Part shown: in pieces, positions 55,522 through 64,000 of the stretch
How the letters are laid out: the number at the start of each line of letters is the position of its first letter
Numbering within the stretch: position 1 is the stretch's first letter
DNA from: Sphingomonas citricola
GTDB lineage: Bacteria; Pseudomonadota; Alphaproteobacteria; Sphingomonadales; Sphingomonadaceae
Assembly (NCBI RefSeq): GCF_019429535.1
Contig: NZ_JAHXZM010000003.1
Coordinates: 372,001-436,000 of the forward strand
Reading direction: 5' to 3'
DNA: 64,000 nt
The notes under the pieces: model-generated
The model's database searches: none
What the model saw: only the letters and a program-made list of their open reading frames with translations
What the model was told of the DNA's origin: nothing
Position numbers and translations under genes: made by a program

Positions 55522-55639
55522 CGATCCCTATGGACCGGGCTACAGCATGGTCACTGCGCCTCGATCAAGCCGTCGCATACCGCAAAGCGATGAACGACAG
55601 CTTGACCGGGATGGGTTGAACGGTCCTCTGCGCCGCCCC

Positions 55640-57274
55640 TCAGACGAGGCGGCTCTGCTTCACCGCCGCGGCGATGAAGCTGGCGAACAAAGGATGCGGA
55701 TCGAAGGGCTTGGACTTCAATTCGGGATGGAATTGCACCCCGACGAACCAGGGATGATCGGGCCGCTCGACGATTTCGGGCAGCATGCCGTCGGGCGACA
55801 TGCCCGAGAAGACGAGCCCGCCCGCCTCCAGACGCTCGCGATAGGCGGTGTTGACCTCGTAGCGGTGGCGGTGACGCTCCTCGATCTCCTGCCCGCCGTA
55901 GACGGAGGCGACGACGCTGTTGCCGTCGAGCTTCGCGGGATAGGCGCCCAGCCGCATCGTGCCGCCCATGTCGCCGTCCGCCGCGCGCTTCTCCAGCCCG
56001 CGCTCGCCCATCCATTCGGTGATCAGCCCGACGACGGGCTCGGGCGTCGGTCCAAATTCGGTCGACGACGCATCGGCGATGCCGGCGAGATCGCGCGCAC
56101 CCTCGACGCACGCCATTTGCATGCCGAAGCAGATGCCGAAATAGGGCACGCGTCGTTCGCGCGCGAAACGCACCGACTCGATCTTCCCTTCCGCGCCGCG
56201 CGACCCGAAGGCGCCGGGGACGAGGATCGCGTGGCACGGCTCGAGATGCGCGGCGATCTCCGCCTCGTCGCCCTCGAACAATTCGGCGTCGATCCAGCGG
56301 ATGTTGACCTTGACGCGGTTGGCGATGCCACCGTGGACGAGCGCCTCGTTCAGCGACTTGTACGCGTCCTGCAGCCCGACGTACTTGCCAACGACGCCGA
56401 TCGTCACTTCGCCTTCGGGATGCTCCAGCCGCTCGACGATCTGTTCCCAGCGGGAAAGATCGGGCGCCGAGGACGGCGTTATCCCGAATGCGCGCAGGAC
56501 CTCCGAATCGAGCCCCTCGCCGTGATATTGCAGCGGCACCGCGTAGATGCTCTTCGCGTCGAGCGCGGGGATGACCGCGCTCTCGGGGACGTTGCAGAAC
56601 AGAGCGATCTTCGCACGCTCGGTCATCGGCAGCGGCTGTTCGCAGCGGCAGACGATTACGTCGGGCTGGACGCCGAGCGCCGCGATCTCGCGCACCGAAT
56701 GCTGCGTCGGCTTGGTCTTCAGCTCGCCCGCCGCGGCGATGTACGGCACCAGCGTCACGTGGATCGAGATCGCGTTGCCGCGACCGAGCTCGTTCTTGAG
56801 CTGGCGGATCGCCTCGATGAACGGCAGCGACTCGATGTCGCCGACGGTGCCGCCGATCTCGCACAGCACGAAATCGACGTCGTCAGTTTCCGCGAGCGCG
56901 AACGCCTTGATCGCGTCGGTGACGTGCGGGATCACCTGCACCGTCGCGCCCAAGTAATCGCCGCGACGTTCGCGTTCGATGATCGTCTTGTAGATGCGGC
57001 CCGAGGTGACGTTGTCCGACTGGCGCGACGACACGCCGGTGAAGCGTTCGTAGTGGCCGAGATCGAGGTCGGTCTCAGCACCGTCGTCCGTTACGTAGAC
57101 CTCGCCGTGCTGATACGGGCTCATCGTGCCCGGATCGACGTTCAGATACGGATCGAACTTGCGGATGCGAACCCGGTAGCCGCGCGTCTGGAGGAGGGCA
57201 GCGAGGCTCGCCGCCATGAGACCCTTGCCGAGCGAGGAAACCACGCCGCCGGTGATGAAGATAAACCGCGCCAT
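55640..57274 (-). CDS. pyrG: CTP synthase
   Basis: 544 residues, full length. The N-terminal synthetase domain starts [15 protein letters not shown] and has [20 protein letters not shown]. The C-terminal class I glutaminase has the nucleophile Cys382 in [13 protein letters not shown] and a His-x-Glu near [10 protein letters not shown]. It makes CTP from UTP and glutamine. It lies about 130 bases downstream of secG on the same strand. Confidence 0.97.
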   Translation of the reverse strand: MARFIFITGGVVSSLGKGLMAASLAALLQTRGYRVRIRKFDPYLNVDPGTMSPYQHGEVYVTDDGAETDLDLGHYERFTGVSSRQSDNVTSGRIYKTIIERERRGDYLGATVQVIPHVTDAIKAFALAETDDVDFVLCEIGGTVGDIESLPFIEAIRQLKNELGRGNAISIHVTLVPYIAAAGELKTKPTQHSVREIAALGVQPDVIVCRCEQPLPMTERAKIALFCNVPESAVIPALDAKSIYAVPLQYHGEGLDSEVLRAFGITPSSAPDLSRWEQIVERLEHPEGEVTIGVVGKYVGLQDAYKSLNEALVHGGIANRVKVNIRWIDAELFEGDEAEIAAHLEPCHAILVPGAFGSRGAEGKIESVRFARERRVPYFGICFGMQMACVEGARDLAGIADASSTEFGPTPEPVVGLITEWMGERGLEKRAADGDMGGTMRLGAYPAKLDGNSVVASVYGGQEIEERHRHRYEVNTAYRERLEAGGLVFSGMSPDGMLPEIVERPDHPWFVGVQFHPELKSKPFDPHPLFASFIAAAVKQSRLV

Positions 57275-57403
57275 GGGGATAAACGCCTAACCCTGAAATA
57301 CGAACGACCACAAGCGCGCGGTCACCCACGCGCGGCGAAAATCACGATGAACCGAATGCCGACGCCCTAGGCGACGTCGACACCTAGACAATCCGAAGGC
57401 TGA

Positions 57404-57781
57404 TCAGCGGGCGAGCGGAACGCCGTTGTCGGCGGGCGCGGGCGCCGCGGCGGCGGCGTTACGCGCCGCGTCCGACAGCGCGTCCTGGCCCGCCGGTGCC
57501 GGCGCCGCGGCGGCGGCCGGGGCGCGCCGCTGGAGCGAGGTGTCGACCGAGGTCGCGTTGCGGTTCGCCGCCAGGAACGCGAGCAGGATCGACAGCAGGA
57601 TGAACGCGCCCGCCAGCACCGAGGTGGCACGTGTCAGGAAATCCGCCGCGCCGCGCGCCGACATCAGACCCGAGGGGCTGCCGCTCGACGTCAAGCCGCC
57701 GCCTTCCGAGCGCTGCATCAGGATAACCGTGACGAGCGCGGCGGCGACAACCGCGTGGATGACGAGCAAGAACGTGAACAT
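57404..57781 (-). CDS. secG: Preprotein translocase subunit SecG
   Basis: 125 residues from ATG at 57781 (MFTFLLVIHAVVAAALVTVILMQ, first 20 shown are the first membrane helix). QRSEGGGLTSSGSPSGLMSARG is the conserved loop, then a second helix (LAGAFILLSILLAFLA). A long Ala/Pro-rich tail follows, as in other alphaproteobacteria. SecG assists SecYE in protein export. The ribosome binding site is weak. Confidence 0.93.
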   Translation of the reverse strand: MFTFLLVIHAVVAAALVTVILMQRSEGGGLTSSGSPSGLMSARGAADFLTRATSVLAGAFILLSILLAFLAANRNATSVDTSLQRRAPAAAAAPAPAGQDALSDAARNAAAAAPAPADNGVPLAR

Positions 57782-57960
57782 GGAGCGGACGAGCACTTTT
57801 CTGGACGGGGGCGCCATCGCGGCGCGACGCGCGGCGACATAAGCCAGAGCGCCCGCGCAATCAACCGCGGCGACCCGTTCACGATCGGCGACGGGGGTGC
57901 GCCAATTTCATGACGATGCTGAAACCAGTGCGCTGACAGGACGTTAAGCATCGCAACAGA

Positions 57961-57977
57961 CCCGGAGCCTTTCCGGG
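57961..57977. promoter_or_regulatory. Palindrome in front of the MarR-type gene
   Basis: CCCGGA-GCCTT-TCCGGG is a perfect 6-base inverted repeat, 24 bases upstream of the MarR-type start. MarR proteins often bind such sites in their own promoters, but the site is also between two divergent genes and could be structural. Confidence 0.3.
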
Positions 57978-58001
57978 GGCGCGAATGATCGGGACGAGGA
58001 A

Positions 58002-58367
58002 GTGGCAAGTCTTATTCAGCCCGAACTCAGCCAGTGGATGAACGCGCTGGTCGATTATGTACGGTCGGGGGAGCCCGATCTCACCAATCGACAGATGGCG
58101 TTGTTGCTGGTGGTGTATCTGCGGCCCGGGCCGCATACCGTGCGGGGATTGGCGCGCGCGCTTAACGTATCGAAACCGGTCGTCACTCGCGCCTTGAACA
58201 GGCTGGGGACGCTCGGCTATCTGCGCCGCCAACGCGACGACAGCGACAAGCGCAACATCTTCGTCGCACGCACATCCGAAGGGGCAGATTTTCTTGAGGA
58301 GTTCGGGCAGTTCATCGGCGACGGCGACGGCCATACCGCACCCGTCAGGGCCGCAGTCAACGCCTGA
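58002..58367 (+). CDS. MarR-family winged-helix transcription regulator
   Basis: 121 residues from GTG with GAGGA upstream. The winged helix has LTNRQMALLLVVYLRPGPHTV and ALNVSKPVVTRALNRLGTLGYLRRQRDDSDKRN (recognition helix followed by wing; quoted as separate parts). The protein is short and lacks much of the dimerisation helices at the C-terminus. Its ligand and targets are unknown. The next gene overlaps its 3' end. Confidence 0.88.
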   Translation: MASLIQPELSQWMNALVDYVRSGEPDLTNRQMALLLVVYLRPGPHTVRGLARALNVSKPVVTRALNRLGTLGYLRRQRDDSDKRNIFVARTSEGADFLEEFGQFIGDGDGHTAPVRAAVNA

Positions 58368-58752
58368 CGAGCCGGCACAGGCGCACGCGGCCGGCACGGT
58401 CGCGAGCGGGGACACGCCCCTCGACCGCCAGCGCGTCGCCCGCCGCACCTTCGCGCTCGACGGTCCGTCACGGCCACTCGATCCACGCACCAACGCCGTG
58501 CGGGCCGACATCGCCGATGTTCGCCTCGCCGATCGTGTGTTCGCGCCGCATTATGCCGCCCCGCTCCGCCGGGTCGTGACGCGTGCAGCCGAACTGCGCG
58601 CGGGGCGCGGCCAAGATGCGGCGGCGCTCGCTCCGCTTGCCGCGGGTCAGCCATTCGACCTGCTCGACCTGACCGGCGGTGTCGCCTGGGGGATCGTGGT
58701 CGACGCCGATCTGGTCGGCTACGTCGACGCCGACGTCGTGATGCCTGCGTGA
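58294..58752 (+). CDS. SH3-domain protein related to NlpC/P60 peptidases but lacking the peptidase domain
   Basis: Up to 152 residues. The only upstream start in frame is a TTG at 58294 inside the MarR gene; the domain itself starts near residue 50. RTFALDGPSRPLDPRTNAV then RLADRVFAPHYAAPLRR and LLDLTGGVAWGIV and VGYVDADVVM match the bacterial SH3 region that precedes the NlpC/P60 domain in sphingomonad cell-wall peptidases. The frame stops right after the SH3 region, at the argC start (GTGA overlap), and no catalytic Cys-His part exists nearby. It has no obvious signal peptide. Confidence 0.6.
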   Translation: MRSSGSSSATATAIPHPSGPQSTPDEPAQAHAAGTVASGDTPLDRQRVARRTFALDGPSRPLDPRTNAVRADIADVRLADRVFAPHYAAPLRRVVTRAAELRAGRGQDAAALAPLAAGQPFDLLDLTGGVAWGIVVDADLVGYVDADVVMPA

Positions 58753-59678
58753 GCACCTCGGTCTTCATCGACGGCGCGGTCGGCACCACCGGGTTGGAAA
58801 TCCGAGAGCGGCTGTCGGGCCGCGACGATGTGTCGCTGCTGGTCCTCGACGACGCGCGCCGCAAGGATGCGTCGGCGCGCCGTGCAGCGCTGAACGATGC
58901 CGACATCGTCATCCTCTGCCTGCCCGACGATGCCGCGCGCGACGCGGTGGCGATGATCGACAATGCAACGACCCGCGTGATCGACGCTTCGACCGCGCAT
59001 CGCGTCGCGGACGGCTGGACCTACGGTTTTGCCGAGCTCGAACCCGACCAGGCGGCGCGGATCGCGCAGGCGCGCTTCGTCGCCAATCCGGGCTGTTATC
59101 CGACGGGCTTTCTCGCGCTCGTCCGCCCGCTGGTCCGCGCCGGGCTCCTGCCCGCCGACGCGCTCGTCACCGTCAACGCGACGTCGGGCTATTCGGGTGG
59201 GGGCAAGTCGATGATCGCCGAGTTCGAGGGCGGCGCGGCGACCACCGCCTTTCGCCCCTACGCGCTCGCGCTCGGTCACAAGCACGTGCCCGAGATGACG
59301 CGCCATTCGGGCCTGTCGCACGGCCCGGTGTTCCAGCCCGCGGTCGCCAACACCTATCGCGGTATGGTGGTCGAGGTACCGCTTCACCTCGCGCAGCTTT
59401 CGCCGGGGGCGGACCAGCACGGGGTCGAGCAGGCGCTGCGCGATGCCTATGCGGCGTGCGATCTCGTCCGCGTGTCGACTGACGCGCCCGCGACGATCGC
59501 GATCGAGGACGATGCGGGCACCGACCGGATGACGCTTCACGTCTTCGGGAACGCCGATCTGCGCCAGCTCCGCCTGGTCGCGACGCTCGACAATCTCGGC
59601 AAGGGTGCAGCCGGCGCGGCGGTGCAGAACCTCAATTTGATGGCGGGTCTGCACCCGCTGGCAGGTCTCGCGCGCTAA
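58749..59678 (+). CDS. argC: N-acetyl-gamma-glutamyl-phosphate reductase, type 2
   Basis: 309 residues from GTG overlapping the upstream stop. NADP site FIDGAVGTTGLEI, catalytic Cys116 in ANPGCYPTGF, and GHKHVPEM. The length near 310 and the short N-terminus mark the type 2 (ArgC-short) class. It makes N-acetylglutamate semialdehyde in arginine synthesis. A 72-base gap separates it from zwf. Confidence 0.95.
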   Translation: MSTSVFIDGAVGTTGLEIRERLSGRDDVSLLVLDDARRKDASARRAALNDADIVILCLPDDAARDAVAMIDNATTRVIDASTAHRVADGWTYGFAELEPDQAARIAQARFVANPGCYPTGFLALVRPLVRAGLLPADALVTVNATSGYSGGGKSMIAEFEGGAATTAFRPYALALGHKHVPEMTRHSGLSHGPVFQPAVANTYRGMVVEVPLHLAQLSPGADQHGVEQALRDAYAACDLVRVSTDAPATIAIEDDAGTDRMTLHVFGNADLRQLRLVATLDNLGKGAAGAAVQNLNLMAGLHPLAGLAR

Positions 59679-59750
59679 CGCGGGCAAACATCGGTCAACT
59701 CGCCCCCGCGTGCCGACAGGTACCGCCGGGGCCCAAGTCTCGGAGCCAAC

Positions 59751-61214
59751 ATGCAGCGCAATCCAGTCGGCAAGCTCCTCCTGTTCGGGGCGACGGGCGA
59801 TCTGTCGAAGCGGATGCTGCTTCCCTCGCTCTACGGGCTACACGCCGACGGGCTGCTGCCCGAGGGGCTGACGATCACCGGATCGGCGCGCGGCGACGAA
59901 GATGATGACAGCTTCCGCGAGATCGCGCGCGCCGCGCTCGACGCGCAGTTGAGCGACGACCGCAAGGATGCGGAGAAGATCGCCTCCTTCCTCCAGCGGC
60001 TCGCCTTCCAGCCCGCCGACCTGTCGGACGAATCGACCTTTCAGGCGCTCGCCGACAAGGTGGGCGACGTGTCGGGCGGGCTCGCGATCTTCCTGTCGAC
60101 CGCGCCGTCGCTGTTCGAGCCGGCGGTGAAGGGGTTGGAAAAGGTCGGGCTCGCGGGTGACACAGTGCGGATCGGGCTGGAGAAGCCGCTCGGCTACGAC
60201 CTCGCCTCGAGCCGCGAGATCAACGACACCGTCGCCGCGGTCTTTCCCGAGGACCGGATTTTCCGCATCGACCACTATCTCGGCAAGGAGACGGTGCAGA
60301 ACATCCTCGCGCTCCGCTTCGGCAACAGCTTCTTCGAGCCGGTGTGGAACGCGCAAGGGATCGACAACGTCCAGATCACGATCGCCGAGACGGTCGGGCT
60401 CGAGGATCGCGCCGGTTATTACGAAGGTGCGGGCGCGCTGCGCGACATGATCACCAATCACATCCTGCAGTTACTCGCGCTCGTCGCGATGGAGCCGCCC
60501 GCGCGCTACAGCAAGGACGACATCCGCGACGAGAAGGCCAAGGTGTTCCGCTCGCTGCGCGTGATGACGCCGGCCGAGGTGCCGCAGAACACCGTCACTG
60601 GCCAGTATGAGGAAGGCGCGGTCAGCAGCAAGGTCGTCAAGGGCTACGACGCCGAACTCGGCTACGATTCGGACGTCGAGACGTTCGTCGCGGTCAAGGC
60701 GCACATCGACAATTGGCGCTGGCAGGGCGTGCCCTTCTACCTGCGCACCGGCAAGCGGATGGCGAAGCGCCGCAGCGAGATCGCGATCCAGTTCAAGCCC
60801 GTGCCGCACTCGATGTTCTCGGGCCGCGGCGGGTTGCTCCAGCCCAACACGCTCGTCATCCGCCTCCAGCCCGAGGAATATATCGAGCTGCTGGTGATGG
60901 CGAAGGAGCCGGGTCTCGACCGCGACGGCGTGCGCCTGCGCGAGGTGCCGTTGAAGCTCAGTCTCGACGCCGAGTTCGCGGGCACGCGCCGCCGTATCGC
61001 CTACGAACGGCTGCTGCTCGACCTGATCGAGGGCGACCAGACGCTGTTCGTGCGCCGCGACGAGGTCGAGGCGCAGTGGATGTGGACCGATGCGATCCGC
61101 GCCGGCTGGGCCGCGAACGGCACCAAGCCGAAACATTATCCCGCGGGCACCTGGGGACCCTCGGCGGCGATCGCGCTGACCGAGCGCGACGGCGTGACCT
61201 GGCAGGACGATTGA
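59751..61214 (+). CDS. zwf: Glucose-6-phosphate dehydrogenase
   Basis: 487 residues. NADP site LLLFGATGDLSKR (residues 9-21), substrate motif RIDHYLGKE (172-180) and a conserved C-terminal domain with AQWMWTDAIRAGW. First gene of a zwf-pgl-edd-glk set that feeds the Entner-Doudoroff pathway, the main sugar route in sphingomonads. Confidence 0.97.
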   Translation: MQRNPVGKLLLFGATGDLSKRMLLPSLYGLHADGLLPEGLTITGSARGDEDDDSFREIARAALDAQLSDDRKDAEKIASFLQRLAFQPADLSDESTFQALADKVGDVSGGLAIFLSTAPSLFEPAVKGLEKVGLAGDTVRIGLEKPLGYDLASSREINDTVAAVFPEDRIFRIDHYLGKETVQNILALRFGNSFFEPVWNAQGIDNVQITIAETVGLEDRAGYYEGAGALRDMITNHILQLLALVAMEPPARYSKDDIRDEKAKVFRSLRVMTPAEVPQNTVTGQYEEGAVSSKVVKGYDAELGYDSDVETFVAVKAHIDNWRWQGVPFYLRTGKRMAKRRSEIAIQFKPVPHSMFSGRGGLLQPNTLVIRLQPEEYIELLVMAKEPGLDRDGVRLREVPLKLSLDAEFAGTRRRIAYERLLLDLIEGDQTLFVRRDEVEAQWMWTDAIRAGWAANGTKPKHYPAGTWGPSAAIALTERDGVTWQDD

Positions 61215-61255
61215 GCGCGCCTGCGCCCTGCCCCAATTCATGTGAGTGAGAGTGT

Positions 61256-61963
61256 ATGACGACCGAGATCGAATGGTGGGAATATGACGACGCGGCCGAA
61301 CTGGCCGACGCGGTCGCGGGCGACATTCAGTTCGTGATCGAGAGCGCGATCGACGCGCGCGGCTCGGCGGTCATCGCGCTCGCGGGCGGCAAGACCCCGC
61401 TGCCCGCGTACGAGAAGCTCGCCAAGGCGAAGCTCGACTGGAAGCGCGTGACGATCATCCCGAGCGATGAGCGGATCGTGCCGCTGGGCGACCCGCTGTC
61501 GAACGTCACCGCGCTCGGCAAGACGTTCATCCCGAAGGGCGCGCGCGTGATCCCGGTCGTGCCGAAGGCGACCGACGACTACAAGGCGGCGGGGCGTTCG
61601 GCCGACGCGCTGATGCAGGACCTGCACTGGCCGCTCGATCTGTGCGTGCTCGGCGTCGGCGGCGACGGGCACACCGCGTCGATCTTCCCCGGCCCCGATT
61701 TCGACGAGGCACTGAACGGTCCGCGCGAGCGCCGCGCGCTGGGCGTCATGCCCGATCCCCTGCCGCCCGAGGCGCCCGTCGCGCGCGTGACGCTGAGCCG
61801 CGCGGGCATCATCACCGCGCGCGCGCTACTAATCGCGGTGACGGGCGACGCGAAGCGCAAGGTGATCGAGGATGCGATCAGCGAGGGCGCGGGCTCGCCC
61901 TACCCGATCGGCCGCGTCCTCGCCGACGTCGAGCTGCCGGTCGATATCCACTGGGCACCCTAA
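61256..61963 (+). CDS. pgl: 6-phosphogluconolactonase
   Basis: 235 residues. ALAGGKTPLPAYEKLA, IIPSDERIVPL and LGVGGDGHTASIFPG are the family motifs. It hydrolyses 6-phosphogluconolactone to 6-phosphogluconate. It starts 41 bases after zwf. The gap to edd holds a palindromic repeat. Confidence 0.96.
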   Translation: MTTEIEWWEYDDAAELADAVAGDIQFVIESAIDARGSAVIALAGGKTPLPAYEKLAKAKLDWKRVTIIPSDERIVPLGDPLSNVTALGKTFIPKGARVIPVVPKATDDYKAAGRSADALMQDLHWPLDLCVLGVGGDGHTASIFPGPDFDEALNGPRERRALGVMPDPLPPEAPVARVTLSRAGIITARALLIAVTGDAKRKVIEDAISEGAGSPYPIGRVLADVELPVDIHWAP

Positions 61964-61985
61964 CACCACGTAGTAGATTGCCCTG

Positions 61986-62032
61986 TCGCCCTGAGCCACT
62001 AGAAGCACGCTTCGATCAGCTCAGGGCGAACG
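61986..62032. repeat. REP-like palindromic element, sphingomonad type
   Basis: TCGCCCTGAGC (61986-61996) and GCTCAGGGCGA (62019-62029) are perfect 11-base arms with a 22-base centre that includes CTTCGATCA. The right part, CTTCGATCAGCTCAGGGCGA then ACGG, is close to the dispersed CTTCGACAAGCTCAGGGCGAAC element common in sphingomonad genomes. I saw only this one copy in the window. No T tract follows, so it is not a typical terminator. Confidence 0.65.
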
Positions 62033-62045
62033 GAAAACTGCAACG

Positions 62046-63872
62046 ATGAACCCCGCCGTACAGGCCGTCACCGACCGTATCGTCGCGCGCTCGCGTGACA
62101 CCCGCCGCGCCTACCTCGATTTGATCGAGCGCGAGCGCGAGACGTGGATCGGTCGCCCGCGGCTCGGCTGCGCGAACCTCGCCCATGCCTATGCCGGGAC
62201 GCCCGAGGATCGGGCGGCGATGCGCGGCGGGACCGCGATGAACATTGGCATCGTCACCTCGTACAACGACATGCTGTCCGCGCACGCGGTCTATTACCGC
62301 TACCCTGAGCAGATGAAGGTCTGGGCGCGCGAGGTCGGTGCGACGGCGCAGGTCGCGGGCGGCGTGCCCGCGATGTGCGACGGCGTGACGCAGGGGTATC
62401 CCGGCATGGAGCTGTCGCTGTTCAGCCGCGACACGATCGCGCTGTCGACCGCGATCGCGCTGTCACACGGCACGTTCGAGGGCGCGGCGCTGCTCGGCAT
62501 TTGCGACAAGATCGTGCCGGGGCTGCTGATGGGGGCGCTGCGCTTCGGGCATCTGCCGATGGTGATGGTGCCCGGCGGTCCGATGCCCTCGGGCCTGCCC
62601 AACAAGGAAAAGGCCGCGGTGCGCGAACGCTTCGCGGTCGGCGAGGCGGGGCGCGAGGAACTGCTCGAGGCGGAGATCGGCGCGTATCACAGCCAGGGGA
62701 CCTGCACCTTTTACGGCACCGCCAACACCAACCAGATGATGATGGAGGTGATGGGCCTCCACATGCCCGGCGCCGCCTTCGTCAATCCGGGTACCAAGCT
62801 GCGCCAGGCGCTGACCCGCGCCGCGGTCCACCGCCTCGCCGCGATCGGCACGTCGAGTGAGGATTACCGCCCGCTGGGATTGTGTGTGGACGAGAAAGCG
62901 ATCGTCAACGCCGCGGTCGGCCTGCTCGCAACCGGCGGGTCGACCAATCACCTGCTCCACGTCCCCGCGATCGCGCGCGCGGCGGGGATCGTGATCGACT
63001 GGGAGGATTTCGATCGTCTCTCCGCTGCGGTCCCGTTGCTCGCGCGCGTCTATCCCAATGGCTCCGCCGACGTGAACGGGTTCGAGGCTGCGGGCGGGAT
63101 GCCCTATGTCATCGGCGAGCTGCTATCGAGCGGGCACCTCCACCGCGACATCATGACGGTCGCGGGCGACGATTTGTCGGCCTACGCAGAGAAGCCCGTG
63201 CTCGACGGCGACGCGCTCGGCTGGCGTGCGCCGGGCGCGAGCGGTGACGACACGATCCTCCGCCCCGCCTCCGCGCCCTTTTCCCCCGATGGCGGGATGC
63301 GCATCCTACAGGGGAATGTCGGTCGCGCCTGTATCAAAGTATCGGCGGTCGAGCGCGATCGCTGGATCGTCGAGGCGCCAGCACGCGTGTTCGACGATCA
63401 GCTCGACGTGATCGAGGCGTTCAAGGCGGGCGAGCTCGACCGCGACGTGGTCGTCGTCGTCCGCTTCCAGGGGCCGCGCGCGAACGGGATGCCCGAACTC
63501 CACAAGCTCACCCCGCCGCTCGGCGTGCTCCAGAATCGCGGATTCAAGGTCGCGCTCGTCACCGACGGGCGCATGTCGGGGGCGAGCGGCAAGGTGCCGT
63601 GCGCGATCCACGTCAGCCCCGAGGCGCTTCCCAACGCACAGGGTGTCGGCGGCGCGATCGGCCTGATCCGCGACGGCGACGTGGTGCGCGTCGACGCGGT
63701 GTCGGGCACGCTCGACGTGCTGGTCGAGGCGACGACGCTGGCGGCGCGCGAGCGGCCGACGCCGCCGCCCGCACCGTCGGGCATGGGGCGCGAATTGTTC
63801 GGGATGTTCCGCGGGCAGGCGGACGAGGCGGAAAAGGGAGCGAGTGCGATGCTGGCGGGAGCAATGCTGTGA
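62046..63872 (+). CDS. edd: 6-phosphogluconate dehydratase
   Basis: 608 residues. Cysteines in [22 protein letters not shown] and [14 protein letters not shown] match the Fe-S ligands of the IlvD/Edd family; [18 protein letters not shown] is near the C-terminus. It makes 2-keto-3-deoxy-6-phosphogluconate. Overlaps glk by 4 bases (GTGA). The aldolase gene eda is not in the window. Confidence 0.97.
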   Translation: MNPAVQAVTDRIVARSRDTRRAYLDLIERERETWIGRPRLGCANLAHAYAGTPEDRAAMRGGTAMNIGIVTSYNDMLSAHAVYYRYPEQMKVWAREVGATAQVAGGVPAMCDGVTQGYPGMELSLFSRDTIALSTAIALSHGTFEGAALLGICDKIVPGLLMGALRFGHLPMVMVPGGPMPSGLPNKEKAAVRERFAVGEAGREELLEAEIGAYHSQGTCTFYGTANTNQMMMEVMGLHMPGAAFVNPGTKLRQALTRAAVHRLAAIGTSSEDYRPLGLCVDEKAIVNAAVGLLATGGSTNHLLHVPAIARAAGIVIDWEDFDRLSAAVPLLARVYPNGSADVNGFEAAGGMPYVIGELLSSGHLHRDIMTVAGDDLSAYAEKPVLDGDALGWRAPGASGDDTILRPASAPFSPDGGMRILQGNVGRACIKVSAVERDRWIVEAPARVFDDQLDVIEAFKAGELDRDVVVVVRFQGPRANGMPELHKLTPPLGVLQNRGFKVALVTDGRMSGASGKVPCAIHVSPEALPNAQGVGGAIGLIRDGDVVRVDAVSGTLDVLVEATTLAARERPTPPPAPSGMGRELFGMFRGQADEAEKGASAMLAGAML

Positions 63873-64000
63873 GCGAGGTCGTCGCAGTCGACATCGGTGG
63901 CACCCACGCGCGCTTCGCGATCGCCGAGGTCGAAGGGGGTCAGGTCCTCGCCCTCGGCCAGCCCGTCACGCTCAAGACCGCCGATTTCGCCAGCCTCCAG
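63869..64000 (+). CDS. glk: Glucokinase, N-terminal 44 codons (cut by window end)
   Basis: GTG at 63869 overlaps the edd stop. The visible part reads [20 protein letters not shown], with [10 protein letters not shown] being the ATP-binding phosphate-1 motif of Glk-type glucokinases. The frame is open to the last base of the window. Glucokinase closes the zwf-pgl-edd-glk order known in alphaproteobacteria. Confidence 0.88.
   Translation, partial: MSEVVAVDIGGTHARFAIAEVEGGQVLALGQPVTLKTADFASLQ

Overview
The window is high-GC chromosomal DNA from an alphaproteobacterium, most likely Sphingomonas or a close relative in the Sphingomonadaceae. The evidence is the chvG-hprK-rapZ-EIIA-HPr order, a short HPr kinase, an Entner-Doudoroff operon (zwf-pgl-edd-glk), a CckA-type kinase, a TonB receptor, GAACN7GAAC and GGAACN16-17CGTT regulatory sites, and a GCTCAGGGCGAACGG-type intergenic palindrome of a kind common in sphingomonads. 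Genes are packed tightly, with many ATGA, GTGA or TGATG overlaps. I saw no tRNA, rRNA, CRISPR array, insertion sequence or prophage gene, and both ends of the window cut through genes (chvG and glk).

Region 1 (1-7.8 kb): an envelope-stress and PTS-type regulatory operon (chvG, hprK, rapZ, EIIA, HPr), then an rRNA/tRNA methyltransferase and an arginase-fold enzyme. rmuC and recR-def follow on the minus strand. Region 2 (7.8-14.2 kb): fmt-truA on plus; on minus, ilvD, a small lipoprotein, a bifunctional NAD(P)H-hydrate repair enzyme and an RlmD/TrmA-type RNA methyltransferase. Region 3 (14.3-21.6 kb, minus): an M13 peptidase, a CckA-like hybrid kinase and a single-domain response regulator; then dapA, a small exported protein, smpB and a DUF2062 membrane protein. 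Region 4 (21.7-27.1 kb, plus): a lytic transglycosylase, greB, a small stress-type hydrophilic protein, a NYN/LOTUS protein and a secreted M28 peptidase.

Region 5 (27.1-32.0 kb, minus): a phosphorelay set, namely a MASE1-PAS hybrid kinase, a small exported protein, a NarL-type regulator and an Hpt protein. Region 6 (32.1-44.3 kb): a GST and a methyltransferase, recA with an SOS box and a terminator, an ETF-QO/TPR/ispE/enoyl-CoA hydratase operon, then a UDG-like protein, a second lytic transglycosylase, moaB and a radical SAM protein. Region 7 (44.3-54.5 kb): dnaE, an HdeD-family protein, lolC-lolD-GNAT-GPx, a probable non-coding transcript and a TonB receptor. Region 8 (54.6-64 kb): hsp20 with an RpoH-type promoter and a ROSE-like RNA thermometer, pyrG, secG, a MarR regulator, an SH3-only protein, argC, and zwf-pgl-edd-glk.

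Most of this is core metabolism and information processing, and I found no convincing wholly new defence or mobile system. The most interesting signals are regulatory: two exact general-stress (EcfG) promoters, the RpoH plus ROSE arrangement, and an unexplained terminated plus-strand segment near 51.9 kb. Further candidates are the MASE1 phosphorelay, an arginase-family enzyme with an altered metal motif, and an SH3 protein without its usual peptidase domain.
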